A DNA stretch of 64,000 bases, from the NCBI GenBank assembly GCA_963668015.2, contig CAXXCR010000012.1, positions 248,001-312,000 on the forward strand. The letters are read 5' to 3'. The notes beneath the pieces were generated by a model that searched no databases, was not told where the DNA came from, and saw only the letters and a list, made by a program, of their open reading frames with translations. The DNA is from Ilyobacter_A sp963668015 (GTDB lineage: Bacteria; Fusobacteriota; Fusobacteriia; Fusobacteriales; Fusobacteriaceae). Positions 35,357 through 42,786 of this stretch are shown here, piece by piece. Position 1 is the stretch's first letter; the number at the start of each line of letters is the position of its first letter. The position numbers were made by a program, and so were the translations under genes.

Positions 35357-35479
35357 ATGGAAAGAAAAATAAACCAATTAAATAAAAAAGTACAAAAAAA
35401 CGAAAATGAAATCAAAAACCTTAAGACAAAAAAATTAAAGAAAATTGATATAAAATTAAAAGAAAAACAGGGATTATAG
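35357..35479 (+). CDS. Possible 40-aa coiled-coil peptide upstream of the YaaC-like gene
   Basis: A 40-codon ORF with an AAAGG site before its ATG. It is almost wholly Lys, Asn, Glu, Ile and Leu with heptad-like spacing (INQLNKKVQKNENEIKNLK). It may be a free small protein, a leader, or a displaced N-terminal piece of the next gene. The island is very AT-rich, so a chance ORF is quite possible. Confidence 0.25.
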   Translation: MERKINQLNKKVQKNENEIKNLKTKKLKKIDIKLKEKQGL

Positions 35480-35568
35480 TGAAACTATTCATAAAAATAT
35501 AAAGAAAAGAAAAAAAAAGACCTGATATCAAAATTAATAGCAAAACTTTAGAAATATACAAGGCTAAA

Positions 35569-36555
35569 ATGTCTCCAAACTTAGGTAGTAAAACTGTCTT
35601 AACAGATTCTACTTGGAGGTATGTTGAAATTTTCTTGAAAGAGAAGAAACAAAATAAAGCATTAATGTATTGGAATCAGGCTCAAAATTTCTTTGAAGCA
35701 ACAGAAAATTTGTCCTTAATTTCAAAACCATTAACCTCTTATTATTGTTTTCTTAATGCAACTAAAGCTTTACTAACTTATAAGAAAATTAGATTTGATG
35801 TTAAACATGGCGTTTCTGGGAAAAGAATTGACAAACGTTATAATCTACAAAATGAAACCATAACTATTTTTCCAAGTGGGGTTTTATCTGGACTTTGTAC
35901 ATATTTTAAAGAGCATGTTAAACCTGAAAAAAAAGGAGAAACATATACTTTAAAAGAAATTTTTTATAATCTTGAGTATATTCATAGAGCATACACATTA
36001 ACTTATAATAATAAAGGAGAATTATTTATACCTATAGAGAATTGTCGTTTTGTTCATGAGGATGGAAAAGCTTGGTTTGAAGCAAAGCTTGATGAAACAA
36101 ATTCTACTAATAGTATTATGAAAAGTTTATCAGGATTTGGAATAGATTATTACTATGATAATTCAACAACTTTTACAATTAGAAGAAATAAAAAATTCGA
36201 TTGGAATACAAGATATGGTAAACCTGATATAAAAAGTCTTAGAAACTTAAAAAATTATTATTTTAATATCCGTTCAAGATTGACATATATTTACAGTCCT
36301 AACAAATTGTGGTATATCAAACGTAATGATTTAAAGGGAGTCATTAATAAAAATAGTACAATTTTAACTTTTGCGGCAATGCATCGATTGAGCGAATTAT
36401 CTCGTTACAATCCAGATATTCTAGATAAACATCTTAATGGAAAATCTAGTTGGTTAATTTCTGAATTTATTACCAAATCATTACTTCAATTTATAGATAG
36501 CATTTCTTCTGAAATAACTGGTGATGATTTTAGAGTAACAGGATTTAGAACGTAA
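35569..36555 (+). CDS. YaaC-like protein
   Basis: A 328-aa protein resembling the YaaC family. Features are a helical N-terminus with YWNQAQNFFEATE and YYCFLNATKALL, and a C-terminus with FAAMHRLSELSRYNPD and WLISEFI. Function is unknown, although YaaC-like proteins turn up near defence genes. The ATG 35569 has only an AAGG site five bases upstream. The gene is very AT-rich and ends six bases before an attC-like structure, so it reads as the single gene of a cassette (35312-36617). I see no catalytic motif. Confidence 0.6.
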   Translation: MSPNLGSKTVLTDSTWRYVEIFLKEKKQNKALMYWNQAQNFFEATENLSLISKPLTSYYCFLNATKALLTYKKIRFDVKHGVSGKRIDKRYNLQNETITIFPSGVLSGLCTYFKEHVKPEKKGETYTLKEIFYNLEYIHRAYTLTYNNKGELFIPIENCRFVHEDGKAWFEAKLDETNSTNSIMKSLSGFGIDYYYDNSTTFTIRRNKKFDWNTRYGKPDIKSLRNLKNYYFNIRSRLTYIYSPNKLWYIKRNDLKGVINKNSTILTFAAMHRLSELSRYNPDILDKHLNGKSSWLISEFITKSLLQFIDSISSEITGDDFRVTGFRT

Positions 36556-36560
36556 CACTC

Positions 36561-36623
36561 AGATAACCAAACGCCAGACAAAACGAAAAATCACTCTTCG
36601 TCTTTGTCGTTCAAACGTTAGGC
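36561..36623 (+). other. attC-like recombination site
   Basis: A 63-nt imperfect hairpin. The outer box AGATAAC (36561-36567) faces GTTAGGC (36617-36623), giving the conserved AAC/GTT ends. The inner stem GACAAA-ACGAA pairs with TTCGT-C-TTTGTC, with one extrahelical C, a hallmark of folded attC sites. The 3' flank TTCAAACGTTAGGC is typical of attC 3' ends. It lies six bases past the stop of the YaaC-like gene and 30 bp before the SIR2 gene, with matching orientation. Confidence 0.55.
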
Positions 36624-36652
36624 GACATCAAGTTTTTTAAGGAGGGAAATAA

Positions 36653-37504
36653 ATGAAAATTACAAATGATTTGAAAGAGATTAAAAAAATATATAGAAAA
36701 AATAAATTAATCCCTTTTATAGGTGCAGGATTATCAATTCCTTATGAACTACCAAATTGGGACGATTTACTTAGAAAATTAAGTTCTGAATTAATTGATG
36801 ATGAAAAAATTCAAAATATCGTTGAATTAGATATAAATACTAAAGAATATTGGAGTGCTATTGAAAATATAAAATACCATAGTTTTAAGGATGACTTTTC
36901 TATTCAAAAAAAAGTTGTTGATATTATGCTTGAAGCAAAAGTTAATGAGGTTGAAGATGATAATTATAAGGATATTGCAAAATTAGATGTTCCATTCTAT
37001 CTAACAACTAATTACGATAATAATATTTCAAATTATTTAGAAAGTGAGTATTCTTCTATAATTTTAAGTGAAGCTGGAGTTAGTACACAAAGATGGACAA
37101 TTCAAGAGAATATGAAACAAGTTATTCATTTGCATGGGACATTCTCTAGTCCTAAATCAATAGTGTTAACAAAAGAAAAATATGATGAGTTATATAATAA
37201 TGAGACGTATACAAGTCTATTTTCATTTTTGAAAACAAGTTTTACTTTTTTGTTTGTAGGTTTTTCTTATTCAGACAAATATATAGAGTATTTAATAAAT
37301 GAAAAGAAATACATATTTAATGATTATCATTATATTTTAATGGCAAATCCAACTCCTGAAATAAGAAGAGAGTGTATAAATAAATATAAATTACATATCA
37401 TTCCTTATGAAGTAGAAAATATCACAGATTCAAAAGAACATATTTCAGCTATTAGACAAATATTTGATTATTTAGAAAGTGAGGATTCAGAGGAAAATTT
37501 TTAA
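36653..37504 (+). CDS. SIR2-like effector of an ABC-3C system (N-terminal part)
   Basis: A 283-aa SIR2-fold domain, expected to bind and probably consume NAD. Motifs visible are FIGAGLS (22-28), TTNYDN (about 119), HLHG (about 163) and FVGFSYSD. Such domains act as abortive-infection effectors in several anti-phage systems. The frame ends at GAA-AAT-TTT-TAA. A -1 slip on A_AAT_TTT (37495-37501) would carry it straight into the next domain, giving a protein of about 422 aa. The ATG follows AAGGAGGG and lies 30 bp after the attC-like site. Confidence 0.8.
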   Translation: MKITNDLKEIKKIYRKNKLIPFIGAGLSIPYELPNWDDLLRKLSSELIDDEKIQNIVELDINTKEYWSAIENIKYHSFKDDFSIQKKVVDIMLEAKVNEVEDDNYKDIAKLDVPFYLTTNYDNNISNYLESEYSSIILSEAGVSTQRWTIQENMKQVIHLHGTFSSPKSIVLTKEKYDELYNNETYTSLFSFLKTSFTFLFVGFSYSDKYIEYLINEKKYIFNDYHYILMANPTPEIRRECINKYKLHIIPYEVENITDSKEHISAIRQIFDYLESEDSEENF

Positions 37505-37536
37505 CAGCTCCTCCAACTACTAAAGAATTAGATGAT

Positions 37537-37920
37537 ATGGAAGGAGCTTTATTTGTAAAAAAAATGAATGTCGAAAAGATTGATTTAGAAACAAAATTTT
37601 TTAGTAAGAATGCTTTCTTTTATTGTGAAAACTATATTAGAAAAATAGAAAAGTCTAATACACCATTAAATTATCTTGATGATACTTTTTCGAGATGTTA
37701 TTCGATATATACTGATATTAGATATAGACTGTATAGAAAGAATAAAAATAGTCAAGATTTTATTGAAAAAGTTATGGATAATGTGGAAAATCTTAATTTT
37801 AAAAAACTTCAAAAATTATTACCTTTAAATAAACAACAAAAAGTTGGTTTTATTCATACTTTAGCAAATGATAAAGAAAGAGATGTAAAATGGGGTGATA
37901 AAAATGTTGAGGAAGAATAA
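37537..37920 (+). CDS. ABC-3C C-terminal domain of the SIR2 effector (shifted frame)
   Basis: The frame is open from 37501 (L-T-A-P-P-T-T-K-E-L-D-D) to the stop at 37920; the first ATG is 37537 but has no ribosome binding site. The C-terminus reads KQQKVGFIHTLANDKERDVKW. This resembles the end of the C-terminal domain (G-x-x-H-x-LANDK, then W) that ties effectors to ABC-three-component systems. It is therefore best seen as the second half of the SIR2 protein, separated by a -1 frameshift. Independent translation is possible but less likely. Confidence 0.6.
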   Translation: MEGALFVKKMNVEKIDLETKFFSKNAFFYCENYIRKIEKSNTPLNYLDDTFSRCYSIYTDIRYRLYRKNKNSQDFIEKVMDNVENLNFKKLQKLLPLNKQQKVGFIHTLANDKERDVKWGDKNVEEE

Positions 37921-38386
37921 CATTCCAAAAGCAATACAATTTTTATTTGAAAATTTTAATTTAACTTGTTTTCAATATTTGGTAGTTGTCTATTCAATTC
38001 AATTACGAAGAAGAAGTGATTTATTAATTCAAGAATCTTTATATTATTTAATTTTATCATTAATGAAACCTTATGATAAAATCGAAAAATTTATAGATAA
38101 TAAAAATAACTTTCAATATTTTTACTATAAAATAGAAAATGATTTAGGAAATATTATAATGAGCTTAAGTAATTTAAATTTTATAACTATAACTAATGAA
38201 AAAGAAACAGATAAATTAAAATTAAAAATTAATATTACAAAAAAAGGTAAAAAAATTATATCTGAATTAAATAACTCTTCTTTTCTTGAGTTACAAAATA
38301 GAACAAATTTAATAAAAAAAGAAATGCCATATAAGATTACTTTATTTAGAGAATTAAAGGGTGAGAATAATGTCTTTAGTAATTAA
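37904..38386 (+). CDS. ABC-3C middle component
   Basis: A 160-aa, mostly helical protein that starts at ATG 37904 after GGGGTGAT, inside the end of the preceding frame (17-bp overlap). It ends inside the start of the ATPase gene, also overlapping by 17 bp. Size, position and tight coupling fit the middle component of ABC-three-component systems, which bridges effector and ATPase. I recognise it mainly by context; the helical core (KAIQFLFENF...LLIQESLYYLILSLMKP) and a C-terminal KITKKGKKII-like wing are suggestive of a winged helix. Confidence 0.55.
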   Translation: MLRKNNIPKAIQFLFENFNLTCFQYLVVVYSIQLRRRSDLLIQESLYYLILSLMKPYDKIEKFIDNKNNFQYFYYKIENDLGNIIMSLSNLNFITITNEKETDKLKLKINITKKGKKIISELNNSSFLELQNRTNLIKKEMPYKITLFRELKGENNVFSN

Positions 38387-39179
38387 TAAACTTAGAATAG
38401 AAGGAGAAAAATATAGAAGAACTTTATCTTTTGATAAAGGACTGAATATCATTGCAGGAGATATATATTCAGGAAAATCATTGATTTTAAGGTTAATAGA
38501 CTATGTTTTGGGAAAATCAAAAATAAACTTAGAAGCTCAAAAAGAATTAGCAACAAATTGTGATAAGGTATATTTAGAAATAGAAGTAAATGGTAAAATA
38601 TATTCGATTAGAAGAAACTTAAAATACAATGCAAATAAATTTTATGTATCTTTTACAGAATTTAAAAATTTAGAAGATTTTACTCCTAAAATGTTTATTA
38701 AAGAAGATTATTTTAAGTTTTTACTTAATTTATTAAATATTCCAGAATATAAGTTATTAAAACATAAAGCCCATAGTAGAAGTAAAACATCAGAAGTTAT
38801 ATCAATAAGAGATGTATTTAGATTTTGCTACGTTGACCAACATAATTTTGGAACAAATAACTTTCTTGAGAAATCCGATTCAAATAAAGTAAGAAAAAAT
38901 AAATCCGCTTTGGATTTAATTTTAAATTTAATACTCGATGATAAAGGTGGAATAAAAGAAGAGGTTATAAAAAAAACTAATGAAAAATTAGAAAATGAAA
39001 AAATGGTGTATTCTTTAAAAGCCTATATTTCTGAAAGTGATATTGATGATATAGAAAATTTAGATTTAGAAGAAAAAAGAGTTCAAAAAGAGCTAATAAA
39101 ATTAATCGAAGACAAAAAAACATCAAGAAAGTTATTACTCAAAAAAAAGGAGATACAAACATTGTTTTTAAAAAATTAA
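38370..39179 (+). CDS. SMC/ABC-type ATPase of the ABC-3C system, N-terminal part
   Basis: The N-terminal half of an ABC ATPase of the SMC/Rad50 type. The Walker A motif GDIYSGKS is at 30-37, followed by FRFCYVDQHNFG and a coiled-coil rise. The start is ATG 38370 after AAAGGGTGAG. The frame stops at 39179, but after the A-run at 39141-39148 the -1 frame continues as KKGDTNIVFKKLNSDLNSIE into the C-terminal half. The shift point is the heptamer A_AAA_AAG. Read through, the ATPase is about 645 aa. Confidence 0.75.
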   Translation: MSLVINKLRIEGEKYRRTLSFDKGLNIIAGDIYSGKSLILRLIDYVLGKSKINLEAQKELATNCDKVYLEIEVNGKIYSIRRNLKYNANKFYVSFTEFKNLEDFTPKMFIKEDYFKFLLNLLNIPEYKLLKHKAHSRSKTSEVISIRDVFRFCYVDQHNFGTNNFLEKSDSNKVRKNKSALDLILNLILDDKGGIKEEVIKKTNEKLENEKMVYSLKAYISESDIDDIENLDLEEKRVQKELIKLIEDKKTSRKLLLKKKEIQTLFLKN

Positions 39180-40306
39180 ATTCTGATCTTAATTCAATTG
39201 AACAAAATTCATCATTATTAAAAATGAAATTGAATGATATTAATTTAGAAATTTTGAGTAAAACTAATTTAAAAATGAATTTTTCAGAAGAAATAGAAGA
39301 AGCAGAGATGACAAAAGAAGCTAATTTTTATTTAAAAGAAAGTGAACAAGAAGTAAGATGTCCATTATGTAATTCTTCACATATAAATAAATCAGTAGAT
39401 TCTTTATATGATAATGATAGTTTAAATGCAATTATTAAAGATTCAAAAAATAAGATAGAATCATTAACAAATATTATTAATGAATTTGTTTATAAAAAAT
39501 TAGAGATTGAAAAAAAATTAAAGTATTTTGATTCAAAAAAAACATTAGTTATGGAAGCTATTCAGTCGTATACTGAAGATTTAGATATTCCTATGTTATC
39601 AGAAATTGAAACAATAGAGACTCTTATTTATAAATCTAGACAATCTCTAGTTAAAATAAAAGAAAACATTAAAATGTATAACAAAATAAAAGAAAAAGAA
39701 ATTATCATAGAGAAATTAGATAATGATTTAATAGAGCTTCAAAAAAAATTAGATGCTTTATTTCAAGACGTAGAAATTATAGAAAAAATTTTAGAGACAT
39801 TCAATAAGTATTATATTGAATTACTAAAACAAATTGATATTCCAATTGGAGAAGATGGGACATATTTATCTGAGAAAGATTATATTCCTTATTACGATAA
39901 TGCTAGTGTTTATCAACATGATAGTGGTGGAATTTTGGCTAGTATTCAAATAGCATTTTTAGGAGCTTTACTAAAAATAAATAGTGATTCCAACTTTAAC
40001 ACTCTACATCCAAATTTTATTTTACTTGATACAATTGGGAAATACTTAGGGAAAAATAAAGACATTTATCTTGATGATGATACTAAGATTGATATTATGG
40101 ACGAAAATGTATACAACAACATATATGATGTACTTATTGAGTTATCAAATCAAAGTCAAATTATCGTTGTTGAAAATACTCCTAGAAGCTGTGATAGCAA
40201 ATTTATTAAGTATATTTTTACTAAACAAAATAGTAATAATAAGATTAATAGCAGTATTGGTTTAGTAGATTTAAATGAAAATGAATTTTATAGTAACATC
40301 TACTAA
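39146..40306 (+). CDS. SMC/ABC-type ATPase of the ABC-3C system, C-terminal part
   Basis: Continues the ATPase in the -1 frame. It contains coiled coil and a zinc-hook-like CPLCNSSH (nucleotides about 39357), then more coiled coil. It ends with the ABC signature HDSGGILASIQIAFLGAL, a Walker B-like NFILLDTIGKYLG and an H-loop region QIIVVENTPRS. The residue after the Walker B aspartate is Thr rather than the usual Glu. The first ATG in this frame is at 39224, with no ribosome binding site, so separate translation is doubtful. The stop lies within the next attC-like site. Confidence 0.75.
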   Translation, partial: KGDTNIVFKKLNSDLNSIEQNSSLLKMKLNDINLEILSKTNLKMNFSEEIEEAEMTKEANFYLKESEQEVRCPLCNSSHINKSVDSLYDNDSLNAIIKDSKNKIESLTNIINEFVYKKLEIEKKLKYFDSKKTLVMEAIQSYTEDLDIPMLSEIETIETLIYKSRQSLVKIKENIKMYNKIKEKEIIIEKLDNDLIELQKKLDALFQDVEIIEKILETFNKYYIELLKQIDIPIGEDGTYLSEKDYIPYYDNASVYQHDSGGILASIQIAFLGALLKINSDSNFNTLHPNFILLDTIGKYLGKNKDIYLDDDTKIDIMDENVYNNIYDVLIELSNQSQIIVVENTPRSCDSKFIKYIFTKQNSNNKINSSIGLVDLNENEFYSNIY

Positions 40307-40386
40307 CACGTCGGCATATTACATCTTTTCATCTTACGCTATTGTTGAGGACTCAAAGACGTCATCTGTTCGCAAATCCGTTATAA
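40301..40386 (+). other. Second attC-like site, right end of the island
   Basis: TACTAAC (40301-40307, overlapping the ATPase stop) and GTTATAA (40380-40386) provide AAC/GTT boundaries 86 nt apart. The expected R'' for the SIR2 cassette, the inverse of GTTAGGC, matches TACTAAC at 5 of 7 bases. An inner stem ACATCTTT/AAAGACGT (one mismatch) is present but the outer arms pair poorly. The stretch is richer in G+C than the genes before it. Confidence 0.4.
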
Positions 40387-40424
40387 ACGCTAGTTATATA
40401 AAATACATTTTAGGGGGAGGAAGA

Positions 40425-40718
40425 ATGTTTGTTTTAGTACTTAAATACATCAAACCAATTGAAGAAGTGGAAAAAGAGCTGGAAAACCATATCCAGTTTT
40501 TAGAAAAATATTATTCACTGGAAAAATTCATCTGTTCGGGAAAAAGAAATCCGAGAACAGGCGGGGTAATTCTCTGTAATGCTGAAAGCAGAGAGGAAAT
40601 AGATAGAATAATAAAAGAAGACCCTTTTTATGCCAATGACATAGCGGAATATGAAGTAATAGAATTTTCACCTACAAAATATGCCGACGGGTTTGGAGTT
40701 TTTATAAAAGGCATATAA
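40425..40718 (+). CDS. YciI-like protein
   Basis: A 97-aa ferredoxin-like (dimeric alpha-beta barrel) protein of the YciI family: MFVLVLKYIKPIEEVEKEL, HIQFLEKYYS, then GGVILCNAESREEID and DPFYANDIAEYEVIEF. Its biochemical role is unknown. The start ATG 40425 has a strong GGGGGAGG site; the longer in-frame reading from 40275 would run through the attC-like site. Base composition returns to that of the surrounding chromosome here. Confidence 0.85.
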   Translation: MFVLVLKYIKPIEEVEKELENHIQFLEKYYSLEKFICSGKRNPRTGGVILCNAESREEIDRIIKEDPFYANDIAEYEVIEFSPTKYADGFGVFIKGI

Positions 40719-40830
40719 TAGTTAAAACAGTAGATTTTGAATAATAAAATAGTGCACTTTGCATAACATCGTGTTTCTAGCATGCCAGGAAAGCGTTAAA
40801 ATTATTACGTCTAAAAAAGTGAGGTTTGAT

Positions 40831-41526
40831 ATGTGGACTAGAAGAGAAATAAAAACTAGAGCAAAAGCAGTATTGAATGGAAAATATTGGAAAGCATTTT
40901 TGGTCAGTGTGGTAATTGCATTATCTCAATACAGTGGAGAATTTAGTGACAGCGAATCTACCAGAAGCGCATTTGAAAGCGTTGAAGTGCTTGTGATTTC
41001 AATTATCGGATTAATATTGTATTTTGTATTACGCATATTTTTAGGGTATCCCTTAGAGGTAGGCGGAAGAAAGTATTTCATTCAAGCATGTCAATATAAA
41101 AATAATGAGAAGTGTTTTAGATTTGCTTTTGATAGAAAAAACTATTCAGGCGTGGTGCTCACAATGCTGTTAAAGGGGATTCAGAATACACTTTGGTTTC
41201 TACTACTGATAATACCCGGTATTGTAAAATACTATTCATATAGGATGGTGCCTTATATATTGGCAGACAACCCAAATATTGGCGGGAAAAGGGCAATTGA
41301 ACTAAGCAACAAAATGACAAAAGGGCATAAGTTTGGCATGTTTGTACTAGACCTGTCTTTTCTTGGGTGGTTTCTCCTGGGATTATTAGCTCTGGTAGTG
41401 GGTGTTTTCTTTGTTCTGCCTTATGTGGATGCTACTTATGCTGAGCTGTATTTGGTACTGCGTAAAAAAGCAATAGATAATAATTGGTCAAGCAGTGAAG
41501 AGTTGCAGTTAGATCAGATCAGCTAA
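40831..41526 (+). CDS. DUF975 family membrane protein
   Basis: A 231-aa integral membrane protein of the DUF975 family: N-terminal WTRREIKTRAKAVLNGKYWKAF, four or more hydrophobic helices, and LLIIPGIVKYYSYRMVPYIL followed by KRAIELSNKMTKGHK. Function is unknown. ATG 40831 with GTGAGG is preferred over an ATG 72 bases upstream, which would add an unrelated 24-residue leader. Confidence 0.8.
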   Translation: MWTRREIKTRAKAVLNGKYWKAFLVSVVIALSQYSGEFSDSESTRSAFESVEVLVISIIGLILYFVLRIFLGYPLEVGGRKYFIQACQYKNNEKCFRFAFDRKNYSGVVLTMLLKGIQNTLWFLLLIIPGIVKYYSYRMVPYILADNPNIGGKRAIELSNKMTKGHKFGMFVLDLSFLGWFLLGLLALVVGVFFVLPYVDATYAELYLVLRKKAIDNNWSSSEELQLDQIS

Positions 41527-41580
41527 AAAGGCGACTTAGTCACAGAATTAAGATCAAAACTAACGAGAGGAAGATAGTAA

Positions 41581-42750
41581 ATGCTTATACTAGATAAACC
41601 ATATGTATCAAAGTTTTTAGAGGACACAATTTTGGAAATGGACTTGCCAGTCTTAAAAAATGGGGCTGTAGGGGAATTTGGGCTGGACAAAATGAATACT
41701 TTAGAAACGGAAGAATTTGTAGATAAAATTAAGGGAGACAAGGAAGTGCTAATTTACAGTAATTCGGAGAACCCCATTAACTGGATAACTAATAATCTGT
41801 CGTTTACCGATCTGCCGGAAAACATCAGCCTTTTTAAGGACAAGGTGAAATTCAGGGAACTGCTGAAAAATATGTACCCGGATTTCTTCTACAAAGAGGT
41901 AAGTTTTGACGAGCTGGAAGACCTGGACATAAGCGGGATAGAGCACCCCTTTATCATCAAGCCGTCGATAGGATTTTTCAGCATGGGGGTTTACAAGGTG
42001 AGCAGCGCCTCGGAATGGGGGCAGGTGCTAGACAAGCTGAAAAATGAAGTTGAAAATATGGGGGACAATTATCCTCTTGAGGTTATAAACGCAAACAAGT
42101 TTATCATAGAAGAGAACATCGAGGGAGAAGAATTCGCCATTGATATCTACTATAACGATAAAGGCAAGCCGGTAATCTTAAACATTTTAAAGCATATTTT
42201 TTCTTCTGGCGAGGATGTGAGCGACCGCGTATATATAAGTTCGAAGGAGATAATAGAGGAGTACCACGACCTGTTTTTAGGATTCTTGTCTGAAATGGGC
42301 AAACTGGTGTATCTGAAAAACTTCCCGATGCATGTGGAGTGCAGGGTCGACGAAGAGGGGAAGATAGCTCCCATAGAAGTGAACCCAATGAGATTTGCAG
42401 GTTGGTGTACAACTGATATAGCCTACTACGCTTACGGTATAAACGTATATGAATACTATTTCAAACAAAAGGACCCTGACTGGGTAGAAATCCTTAAAGG
42501 TAAAGAAGACAAGATTTACAGTATCGTTGTGGCGGACCTGCCAAAGGATATAGAGCTTGATGATATTGAAGAGGTTGACTACGATAAATTTATTTCATAT
42601 TTTGAAAATCCTTTGGAGATGAGAAAAATAGATTATATGAAGCACGGTGTTTTTGCTTTTTTATTTTCGGAAACCAGTAGCGAGAACTGGGGAGAATTAG
42701 AGGATATACTAAAGTCTGATTTAAAAGAGTATTTAAGATTGAAAAAGTAG
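41581..42750 (+). CDS. ATP-grasp domain protein
   Basis: A 389-aa soluble enzyme with an ATP-grasp fold. The core shows HPFIIKPSIGFFSMGVYKV, FIIEENIEGEEFAIDIYY (ATP-binding lid) and IAPIEVNPMRFAGW (metal-binding Glu and Asn). Members join a carboxylate to an amine or thiol with ATP hydrolysis. The substrate is not apparent from sequence or neighbours. The start ATG follows GAGAGGAAG. Confidence 0.75.
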   Translation: MLILDKPYVSKFLEDTILEMDLPVLKNGAVGEFGLDKMNTLETEEFVDKIKGDKEVLIYSNSENPINWITNNLSFTDLPENISLFKDKVKFRELLKNMYPDFFYKEVSFDELEDLDISGIEHPFIIKPSIGFFSMGVYKVSSASEWGQVLDKLKNEVENMGDNYPLEVINANKFIIEENIEGEEFAIDIYYNDKGKPVILNILKHIFSSGEDVSDRVYISSKEIIEEYHDLFLGFLSEMGKLVYLKNFPMHVECRVDEEGKIAPIEVNPMRFAGWCTTDIAYYAYGINVYEYYFKQKDPDWVEILKGKEDKIYSIVVADLPKDIELDDIEEVDYDKFISYFENPLEMRKIDYMKHGVFAFLFSETSSENWGELEDILKSDLKEYLRLKK

Positions 42751-42786
42751 AAGAGAGTTTTTATCTGAATGCTTGGGGGTGCTCCT

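Noticed and set aside
37537..37920. Independent gene starting at ATG 37537
   Set aside because: No ribosome binding site, and the frame is open without break back to the slippery site; a fused or disrupted gene is more likely, although I keep the segment as a feature.
40275..40424. 50-codon N-terminal extension of the YciI-like gene
   Set aside because: It would run through the ATPase stop and the attC-like site; ATG 40425 has a strong ribosome binding site and matches the family length.
34534..40424. Prophage or insertion sequence
   Set aside because: No transposase, integrase, capsid or terminase gene is visible in the island; the boundaries look more like cassette sites.
42104..42412. 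Minus-strand ORFs inside the ATP-grasp gene
   Set aside because: Several overlapping frames without signals; shadows of the coding strand.
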